64,000 bases of DNA from CAWULT01 sp963923455. Lineage in GTDB: Bacteria > Acidobacteriota > Vicinamibacteria > Vicinamibacterales > UBA2999. A program made the translations under genes and the position numbers. The DNA lies in contig CAWULT010000008.1 in assembly GCA_963923455.1 (NCBI GenBank), positions 1 to 64,000 on the forward strand, written 5' to 3'. Numbering within the stretch: the first letter of the stretch is position 1; each line of letters starts with the position of its first letter. Shown here piece by piece: positions 58,219-64,000 of this stretch. The notes under the pieces were generated by a model that was not told the DNA's origin, ran no database searches, and saw only the letters and a list, made by a program, of their open reading frames with translations.

Positions 58219-59463
58219 ATGACTGACGCCTCCGGCGTGGTCGGCATTCTGATCGCCAGCCTCGGCGGCGCCGCCATCGGCCTCGAGCGGCAATGGTCCG
58301 GTCATGCTGTCGGACCGAACGCTCGATTCGCCGGCATCCGCACGTTCACCCTCATGGGCGCGCTCGGCGGGATGTCGGGATGGCTCTGGAACGGCGGCTA
58401 CGGCCCGCTCGCCGTCGTCCTGCTGGCGGCTGCCGGCGCGATCGTGGCCACCGCCTACGTCACCGCGAGCCGGCACGGCGTCGACGCGACGACGGAGGTG
58501 GCGGCGCTCGTCGTGATCGGCGCGGGCGTCATCGCCGGCGTCGGGGCGTACTGGCTGTCCAGCGGAATCGTCGCGGTCACCGATTTGCTGCTCGTGGAGA
58601 AGTCGCGACTGCACGCCATGGCGGCGCGGATCGACGATGTCGGCCTGCGCGCGGGGGTGCGATTCGGCGTGATGGCGCTCGTCGTGCTGCCGCTGCTGCC
58701 CGAGGGGCCGTTCGGCCCGCTCGGCGGCGTGCGTCCCCGCGAGTTGTGGGCGCTCGTGCTGTTCTTCTCGGGGCTCAGCTTCGCCGGCTTCGTCGCGCGC
58801 CGGGTCGTGGGGCCCGCCCACGGCTACGTCGCCGCCGGCCTGCTCGGCGGCATGGTGTCGTCGACCAACGTGACGTTCACCTTCGCCCGGACGAGCCGCT
58901 CCGAGCCGGCCTTCAGCCGCGCGCTCGCGTTCGGCGCGGTTGCGGCCAACTCGATGCTCTATCCCCGCGTGCTGCTCGCGTCGGCGGTGCTGAATCCGGC
59001 GCTCTTCGTCCCGCTCGCGCCGCTGCTCGTCGCGCCGTGGGGGCTGGCGACGGCCGTGGCGGTGTGGGGCACGCGCCGCGTGCACGCCGATGGCGCCTCG
59101 GGCACGCCGCAGGGCCATCCGCTGCAACTGGTGGCGGCGCTGCAGATGGCGGCGATCTTCCAGGTCGTCCTGATCGTGGTGGACCTGGCGCGGCGCGCCT
59201 GGGGCGAGACGGGGCTCTTTGCGTCGGCCGCGGTGCTGGGCCTGACCGACGTGGACGCCCTGACGATGACGATGGCGCGCGGCCTGCCCGATGCGGTGCC
59301 GCTCGCGACGGCCGCGTTCGCGATCGCGCTCGGCGTCGTGTCGAACACGATCCTCAAGCTGGGCCTCGCCGTGGCACTGGGCGACGCGCGGTTCCGCCGG
59401 ATCACCGGCGCGACCCTGGCGGGCATGCTGCTCGTGGCGGGCGTGGCGCTGGCGCTGGGGTAG
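58219..59463 (+). CDS. MgtC/SapB - DUF4010 membrane protein
   Basis: The 414-residue membrane protein has an N-terminal MgtC/SapB-type domain ('LIASLGGAAIGLERQWSGH' at about 10-28, 'RFAGIRTFTLMGALGG') and a C-terminal DUF4010 domain ('GLLGGMVSSTNVTFTFARTS', 'LGLTDVDALTMTMARGLPD'). About 11 helices are visible. MgtC proteins modulate magnesium transport or ATP synthase; the fused form is common but untested to my knowledge. It ends 10 bases before the convergent ATPase gene. Confidence 0.85.
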   Translation: MTDASGVVGILIASLGGAAIGLERQWSGHAVGPNARFAGIRTFTLMGALGGMSGWLWNGGYGPLAVVLLAAAGAIVATAYVTASRHGVDATTEVAALVVIGAGVIAGVGAYWLSSGIVAVTDLLLVEKSRLHAMAARIDDVGLRAGVRFGVMALVVLPLLPEGPFGPLGGVRPRELWALVLFFSGLSFAGFVARRVVGPAHGYVAAGLLGGMVSSTNVTFTFARTSRSEPAFSRALAFGAVAANSMLYPRVLLASAVLNPALFVPLAPLLVAPWGLATAVAVWGTRRVHADGASGTPQGHPLQLVAALQMAAIFQVVLIVVDLARRAWGETGLFASAAVLGLTDVDALTMTMARGLPDAVPLATAAFAIALGVVSNTILKLGLAVALGDARFRRITGATLAGMLLVAGVALALG

Positions 59464-59472
59464 CGGCGCCGT

Positions 59473-61065
59473 TCAGGGCTCGACCGCTGCCTGCCCGAGC
59501 CGCTGGGGCGCCGAGGGCTCGGCTGGCGGCGCGGGCCCCTCGGGTGCCTGCGGCACGTCCACGGGCGCGGGGCCAGGGGCGGCGTCCGGCCCGGCAGGCG
59601 GGACCGAGCGGGCGCGTTCGACGCCGATGACGGAAGGCGGGGGAGTCGTCATCAGGATGGCTGCGATCTCATCGAGCACAGACGCCGGGATCGCGCTCGT
59701 CGGGATCGCGACCAGCCGGGGCGTGGGCGCCGGCGGCAGCGCGGGCAGCGGCGCGTCGGGCAGCAGCGCGCGGCCGTCGAGTACACCGGACGTGCCGAGC
59801 GCGCCCGCGAGCGCCAGCACGTAGATCGACGCGCGCCACAGCTTCGTCAGCCATCCCTGTCGCGGCCCCGCCGTGCGACCGAGCGCCGGCACCGCCGGCT
59901 CGAACAGCATCGGGAGCTCTCGCGGGCGGTCGTGCGCGGGCGCCACGTCGGCGGCGGGCTCGCTCGCGAACGCGTCGAGCCCCGCGTCGCCCTCGGGCGT
60001 GTGGGCGACGACGCGGGGCTCGATGACCTCGCCCACCCGTGCCGTCACGGCCGGGGGGACGTCGACAGCGGCCATCGGTTCGACGGGGAGCGACACCGGG
60101 GCCGACCCGCGCGACGGCGTGAAGACAAGGGGCGACGCCTGGCGCTCGGCCGGAGGCGCCGGGGGCGCGTCGGCCACGGCTGGCAGGTCGAGGGCGTCGA
60201 GCGCGGCCGACACCTGGGCGGGGCCGATCGCCGCGATGCCGGCTGCATGCCCGTCCTCGAGCGCGCGATCGCAGATCTTGTTGATCAGCCGCGGCACGCC
60301 CCCCGAGGCGCGCCACACCGCGTCGAGCGCGTCGAGCGCGAACGTCACGCCGGACGGCGCGCCATGGGCAGCGACCGACAGCCGGTGCGACACGTAGGCG
60401 CGCACGCCGTCGGCGTCGAGGGGCGAGAGCTCGGCCCGCACCGAGACGCGTTGGTTCACCTGGCGCATCTCGGGCAGCGCCAGGTGCGCCCGGAACTCGG
60501 GCTGGCCGACGAGGACCACCTGCAGGAGCTTCTCGCCGGACTCGAGCTCCGTCAGGATACGGATCTCTTCGAGCACGGGCAGCGCGAGATTCTGCGCCTC
60601 GTCGACGACGACGACCGCGAAGGCGTCGAGGGGCGCGATCGAGCGGAGGAACTCGTACAGCAGGTGGCTCAGGTCCTGGCGGGACGATCCCTGCAGGCGG
60701 CCCGCCTTGATGTCGTCGGCCGACACGACGCCGAAGTCGACCAGCACCGCCTTCAGCAGGTCTTCGCGCGTGAGGAACGGGTCGGGCACGAAGGCGCTGA
60801 ACGTACGCCGGTCGAGCGCGTCGATCACGGCACGACAGACCGTCGTCTTGCCGGTGCCGACCTCGCCTGTGAGCACGATCAGGCCCTCGCGCCGCCGGAT
60901 GCCCGCCAGCAGCCGATCGAACGCGCGACGGTGCGTGGGGCTCCGGTACAGGAACTTCGGATTGGCCGAGAGGCTGAAGGGCTTCTCGGCGAGCCCGAAG
61001 TGCGGCTCGTAGGTCAGCGACGATACGGGCGTCGGCCGCGCGGGCGACCCGTCTGGCGTGTGCAT
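59473..61065 (-). CDS. ExeA/GspA-like AAA ATPase with membrane helix
   Basis: The 530-residue protein begins with the ExeA signature 'FGLAEKPFSLSANPKFLYRS' (23-42) and an AAA domain: Walker A 'GEVGTGKTT' (67-75), Walker B 'VVVVDEAQN' (about 151-159) and sensor 'LVGQPEF'. After a Pro-rich region comes one transmembrane helix ('IYVLALAGALGTSGVL', about 430-446) and a Pro/Ala tail outside the cytoplasm. ExeA-type ATPases help insert type II secretion channels through peptidoglycan, or act in polysaccharide export clusters. Neither set is nearby, so it is an orphan in this window. No peptidoglycan-binding domain is recognisable. Confidence 0.82.
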   Translation of the reverse strand: MHTPDGSPARPTPVSSLTYEPHFGLAEKPFSLSANPKFLYRSPTHRRAFDRLLAGIRRREGLIVLTGEVGTGKTTVCRAVIDALDRRTFSAFVPDPFLTREDLLKAVLVDFGVVSADDIKAGRLQGSSRQDLSHLLYEFLRSIAPLDAFAVVVVDEAQNLALPVLEEIRILTELESGEKLLQVVLVGQPEFRAHLALPEMRQVNQRVSVRAELSPLDADGVRAYVSHRLSVAAHGAPSGVTFALDALDAVWRASGGVPRLINKICDRALEDGHAAGIAAIGPAQVSAALDALDLPAVADAPPAPPAERQASPLVFTPSRGSAPVSLPVEPMAAVDVPPAVTARVGEVIEPRVVAHTPEGDAGLDAFASEPAADVAPAHDRPRELPMLFEPAVPALGRTAGPRQGWLTKLWRASIYVLALAGALGTSGVLDGRALLPDAPLPALPPAPTPRLVAIPTSAIPASVLDEIAAILMTTPPPSVIGVERARSVPPAGPDAAPGPAPVDVPQAPEGPAPPAEPSAPQRLGQAAVEP

Positions 61066-61235
61066 GGCCAGTCAGGCTGTCGGTTCCGCGCGGCGCTGAC
61101 TTTACCGGGGCGTGAGGTGGCGCGCAGGGCTGCGCAACGGGGAAGCTGGCGCCCGGCCCGCGTACTGCGGGCGACCGCCGGGCCGAGCCCGTCGTACAAA
61201 CGCGGTAGGATGGCGCATCCGTTGAGGAGGGCTGC

Positions 61236-62171
61236 ATGAGGAGAGGATTCGTTCTGGGCGTCCTGGTCGTGGCGGGGACGCTGTCGATGTCGGTGGCCGC
61301 GCGGCAGCAGCCGCCGGGGGGAGGACAGGCTCCAGCGCGCGTCGTCGACGTGGAGAAGGTGCGCGACAACCTGTATCTGATGAAGGGCGGTGGCGGCAAC
61401 AGTGCCGTGTTCATCACCTCGACCGGCGTGGTCGTGGTCGACACCAAGAACCCGGGATGGGGGCAGCCGCTGATCGACAAGATCAGGACGGTGACCGACA
61501 AGCCGGTCACCACGATCATCAACACGCACACCCACGGCGACCACGTCAGTGGGAACGTGGAGTTCCCTGCGACGGTCGAGGTGGTCACGCACCAGAACAC
61601 CGCGAAGAACATGCAGGAGATGCGCGGCGCGACCGGTATCGCGGCGCCGGCCGGCGGCGCGACGAACATCTTCACCCAGAACGGCGGGCGCGGCCTGCCG
61701 AAGCGGACGTTCACGGACAAGATGACGATCGGCAAGGGAGCCGATCGCATCGAGCTGCGCTACTTCGGTCGCGGCCACACGAACGGCGACGCCTTCGTGA
61801 TCTTCCCGGCGATCCGCGCGATGCACGCCGGCGACATCTTCTCGGGCAAGAACATCCCGCTCATCGATGCCAACAACGGCGGCAGCGCCCTGGAGATTGG
61901 GGCTTCGCTCGAGAAGGCGGCCAAGAGCGTCAAGGACGTCGACGCCATCATCACCGGCCACAGCACGGTGATGACCATGGCCGACCTGCGCGAGTACGCC
62001 CAGTTCAACAGGGACTTCGCCGCCGAAGTCCAGGCCGCCAAGAAGGCCGGCAAGTCGGTCGACGAGATTGCGGGCACCTGGAAGATCCCCGCCAAGTACG
62101 CCGGCTACGCGGCACCGGCGGCTCCGAGGCTCAAGGCCAACGTGCAGATCGTCTTCGACGAGACGAAGTAG
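61236..62171 (+). CDS. Secreted metallo-beta-lactamase-fold hydrolase
   Basis: The 311-residue protein has a signal peptide (about 1-22). The zinc motif HTHGDH is in 'INTHTHGDHVSGN' (H98, H100, D102, H103), with 'GRGHTNGD' (H181), 'MHAGD' (D200) and 'ITGHST' (H242) as further ligands. The set is complete for a two-zinc site. It is of the same broad group as the protein at 7093-8121, but the two are not close. The substrate is unknown. ATG 61236 follows GAGGAGG, and TAGGAT (61206-61211) may be its -10. Confidence 0.85.
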   Translation: MRRGFVLGVLVVAGTLSMSVAARQQPPGGGQAPARVVDVEKVRDNLYLMKGGGGNSAVFITSTGVVVVDTKNPGWGQPLIDKIRTVTDKPVTTIINTHTHGDHVSGNVEFPATVEVVTHQNTAKNMQEMRGATGIAAPAGGATNIFTQNGGRGLPKRTFTDKMTIGKGADRIELRYFGRGHTNGDAFVIFPAIRAMHAGDIFSGKNIPLIDANNGGSALEIGASLEKAAKSVKDVDAIITGHSTVMTMADLREYAQFNRDFAAEVQAAKKAGKSVDEIAGTWKIPAKYAGYAAPAAPRLKANVQIVFDETK

Positions 62172-62185
62172 GGGGCAGGCATTCC

Positions 62186-62210
62186 GGGCCGGCGGCGCTG
62201 CCGCCGGCCC
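62186..62210. terminator. Perfect hairpin between convergent genes
   Basis: GGGCCGGCGGC (62186-62196) and GCCGCCGGCCC (62200-62210) form an 11-bp stem with a 3-base loop, between the hydrolase stop and the convergent plsC stop. It is symmetrical for both directions and lacks a U-tract. Confidence 0.6.
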
Positions 62211-62217
62211 GCGCCGT

Positions 62218-62937
62218 TCAGAGGTGGGCCTGAATGGCGTCCTTCGTCCGCTGCACCAGTTCGGGCAGCGTCTTCTCCGTGTAGCCCATCGTCTCGATCG
62301 GTTCGGACAGGATCACGTCGACGCGTCCGGGACGCGGGGCCAGCGTGGTCCGCGGCAGCAGCGCGAACGTGCCCCGGATGGTGACCGGCACGATCGGGAC
62401 GCCCGCCTTCATCGCAATCTTGAACGCGCCGGGGAGGAACGCCTGGAGCTGGCCGTCGTGCGTGCGGCTGCCCTCGGGGAACACCGCCAGCGAGCGCCCC
62501 TGCTGCACGCCCTCGATCACCCGTCGCAGGCTGAGCGCCGTCTTGCGCGGGTTGGAGCGGTCGATGGGGAAGTGCCCGGCCGTCCACAGGTGCCAGCCCA
62601 TGAACGGCACGTAGAACAGGCTCTTCTTGGCCATGATCCGGAACTGGTACGGCAGGTAGGCGAAGAGGGCCGGCGTGTCGATCAGGCTGGCGTGGTTGGC
62701 CATGTAGACGTACGGCCGGCCGGGCTTCACGTGCTCGACGCCGTGCACCGAGATGCGCGCGAAGATCGTCCATGCCACCAGCCGGCACCACCAGCGGGCG
62801 CACCAGTGCTGCAGTTCGCCCGTCCGGTCGAACGGCCACAGCAGCAGCGACAGCGTGGCCATCACCACCGTGTAGCAGTACCAGAGCAGGTTGGCGAACG
62901 GGGCCCAGAGGTAGACGAGAAGGGTGCGCAGCGCCAT
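62218..62937 (-). CDS. plsC: 1-acyl-sn-glycerol-3-phosphate acyltransferase
   Basis: The 239-residue membrane-bound enzyme adds the second acyl chain to lysophosphatidic acid. Motifs are 'NHASLIDTP' (HxxxxD, about 81-89), 'MGWHLWTAGHFPIDRSN' and 'VFPEGSRTHDG' (about 154-164), then 'VPVTIRGTF'. An N-terminal hydrophobic stretch (about 3-30) anchors it. Its start ATG 62937 has no obvious operon partner upstream within the window. Confidence 0.92.
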   Translation of the reverse strand: MALRTLLVYLWAPFANLLWYCYTVVMATLSLLLWPFDRTGELQHWCARWWCRLVAWTIFARISVHGVEHVKPGRPYVYMANHASLIDTPALFAYLPYQFRIMAKKSLFYVPFMGWHLWTAGHFPIDRSNPRKTALSLRRVIEGVQQGRSLAVFPEGSRTHDGQLQAFLPGAFKIAMKAGVPIVPVTIRGTFALLPRTTLAPRPGRVDVILSEPIETMGYTEKTLPELVQRTKDAIQAHL

Positions 62938-63040
62938 GCGGGTCAGCGGCGTCGCGGGCGCCGCGCAGTGCGCATCGTAGCATCCCCGCGACGGCGCGTG
63001 CGGGCGTCGTTCGGGGCGCCCGCACGCCGCAGAGCAGGGA

Positions 63041-64000
63041 TCAGCGCCCGCCCAGCGTCACCGAGGCGCCGAATCGCGCCGTCAACGGGAGCGCCGGATA
63101 GCCGAACGACGCCTGGTAGTCCTGGTCGAAGAGGTTCTCGACGCTCATGTAGAGCGAGAGCCGCGTGTGTGCCCGGTACGCGGCGGCCAGGTCGACCTTC
63201 TGGTACGACGGTTCGAGGTTCGCGTTGGGCAGCAGCAGCGAGTTGCCGAAGTCCTGGTCGCTCAGGAAGGTGCTGCCGTCACGGCGGCCCGAGAAGTACG
63301 CCGACAGCGTGACGTCGACGGGCCCCTGCGTGTAGCTGCCCATCAGCGTGCCCGAATGGGTCGGCCGGCGGAACGGCCGTGCCCCGACCAGCGGCGCGAA
63401 GGCGCCGATGCGGATGCCAGGGAAGGCCGGGTTGATCGCGGGTGAGAGCGCGCTGCTGGCGAACGACTTGGTGACTTCAGCGTCGAGGAACGTGTAGGAG
63501 GCCATCACCCGCAGGCGCCGCGCGACGACGGCCTCGCCGGACGTCTCGATGCCGCGCGCGCCGAAGGACGACGAGTTGACGTAGGCGCCGAACTGCGCCG
63601 CCTGGACGGCCGCCGGTGGCACGCCCACCTGCGGCAGCACGTTGCGGCTGACGTACTCGATCAGATCGTCGAAGTGGTTGTCGAAGTAGGCGACGCGCAC
63701 GCGCGCGTGGCTGTCGGCGAACGCCTGTTCGACGCCGATGTCGACGCTGCGGCTGCGCTCGGGCCCGATCGGGTCCACGTCGGGGTGGGTGCCGGCCGGC
63801 AGCGCCTTGACGAGCTCGAACAGCGAGCTCTGCTGCTGGAACACCGACGGCGCCTTGATGCCCTTGCCCGCGTTGAACGTGACCTTCGTCTCGCCGACGG
63901 GGCCGCGGCCGGGGTTGCGCAGGTACGCGGCCACCGACACCCGTGGCGTCACGGCCGACTGGAACACGGCGTTGCGCTCGTAGCCCAGGCCGGCGCTGAC
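63041..64000 (-). CDS. C-terminal part of a TonB-dependent outer-membrane receptor
   Basis: About 319 codons are visible; the gene continues beyond the window to the right. The sequence is a run of barrel strands with receptor-like phrases: 'GRGPVGETKVTFNAGKGIKA', 'ERSRSVDIGVEQAFADSHAR', 'ARGIETSGEAVVARRLRVMA' and the closing 'LYMSVENLFDQDYQASFGYP'. The last is the typical penultimate strand of TonB-dependent receptors. The frame is open to base 64000, and the N-terminal plug is not in view, so the ligand cannot be guessed. Confidence 0.88.
   Translation of the reverse strand, partial: VSAGLGYERNAVFQSAVTPRVSVAAYLRNPGRGPVGETKVTFNAGKGIKAPSVFQQQSSLFELVKALPAGTHPDVDPIGPERSRSVDIGVEQAFADSHARVRVAYFDNHFDDLIEYVSRNVLPQVGVPPAAVQAAQFGAYVNSSSFGARGIETSGEAVVARRLRVMASYTFLDAEVTKSFASSALSPAINPAFPGIRIGAFAPLVGARPFRRPTHSGTLMGSYTQGPVDVTLSAYFSGRRDGSTFLSDQDFGNSLLLPNANLEPSYQKVDLAAAYRAHTRLSLYMSVENLFDQDYQASFGYPALPLTARFGASVTLGGR

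Noticed and set aside
59669..61750. Open frame of 693 codons on the minus strand
   Set aside because: It runs over the ExeA-like gene in another frame and antisense to the start of the hydrolase gene at 61236; the protein is Arg/Ala-rich without any motif.
1..64000. tRNA, rRNA, CRISPR, insertion sequence or prophage
   Set aside because: No cloverleaf with a recognisable T-loop, no regularly spaced repeats, and no transposase, integrase or phage structural gene was seen in any part of the window. A dedicated search with covariance models would be needed to exclude small RNAs.

Overview
The window is 64 kb of GC-rich, densely packed bacterial chromosome with about 65 genes. No rRNA, tRNA, insertion sequence, prophage or CRISPR array was seen. 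I infer an aerobic member of the Acidobacteriota, probably the Vicinamibacteria (subdivision 6). The basis is the codon bias, the secreted 'DFSGIW' protein at 18563-19423, the mycobacterial-type succinate dehydrogenase, and the mix of CotH, DUF5777, TPM/LemA, TPR-protease and peptidase-propeller-barrel genes. This is recognition from family content, not a phylogenetic result. The sequence starts inside a glycerophosphodiesterase gene and ends inside a TonB-dependent receptor gene.

0-15 kb is central metabolism. A cytochrome c' and a family 5 uracil-DNA glycosylase precede a complete pyruvate dehydrogenase operon (aceE-aceF-lpdA), which is closed by the only classical U-tract terminator I found. 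A secreted metallo-beta-lactamase-fold protein and a three-gene succinate dehydrogenase operon follow. 15-25 kb is a mixed set: a flavin-dependent monooxygenase, SelO, a truncated acetyltransferase, a decayed LysE exporter, an unusually long adenylate-kinase-like protein, an FKBP isomerase and a phospholipase D-like protein.

25-30 kb is a compact five-gene cluster: chorismate lyase, aryl-AMP ligase, acyl carrier protein, fatty-acyl-AMP-ligase-like enzyme and membrane acyltransferase. The gene overlaps and the order suggest that 4-hydroxybenzoate is made, activated, loaded on the carrier and passed to an envelope acceptor. It has no ketosynthase. I regard it as one of the two best candidates for an undescribed system.

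31.8-37.3 kb is the second candidate. A histidine kinase and an NtrC-class regulator lie just upstream of a four-gene exported redox operon: a CuA-type protein, a lipoprotein c-type cytochrome, a DUF5777 barrel and a cupredoxin lipoprotein. Between them lie a near-consensus sigma-54 promoter and a TTACC-N5-GGTAA dyad at about -109, so regulator, enhancer, promoter and targets are all visible in one place.

37.5-48.6 kb holds a ferredoxin, a tandem pair of TPR/double-aspartyl-protease genes, a 1058-residue fusion of metalloprotease, beta-propeller and barrel, a TlpA thioredoxin, and a CusF-SCO copper chaperone fusion. 48.5-64 kb holds a long leftward operon (unknown-TPM-LemA-DinB-membrane protein-hydrolase), a CofD/YvcK-like gene, a stand-alone LigD phosphoesterase, a peptide transporter with YggX, an MgtC/DUF4010 protein, an ExeA-like ATPase, a second metallo-beta-lactamase-fold protein, PlsC and the receptor.

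Two genome-wide habits stand out. About ten genes carry a TAnnnT hexamer 6-9 bases before the start codon and no Shine-Dalgarno sequence, which predicts leaderless transcripts. Convergent genes often share a strong GC-rich hairpin without a U-tract.
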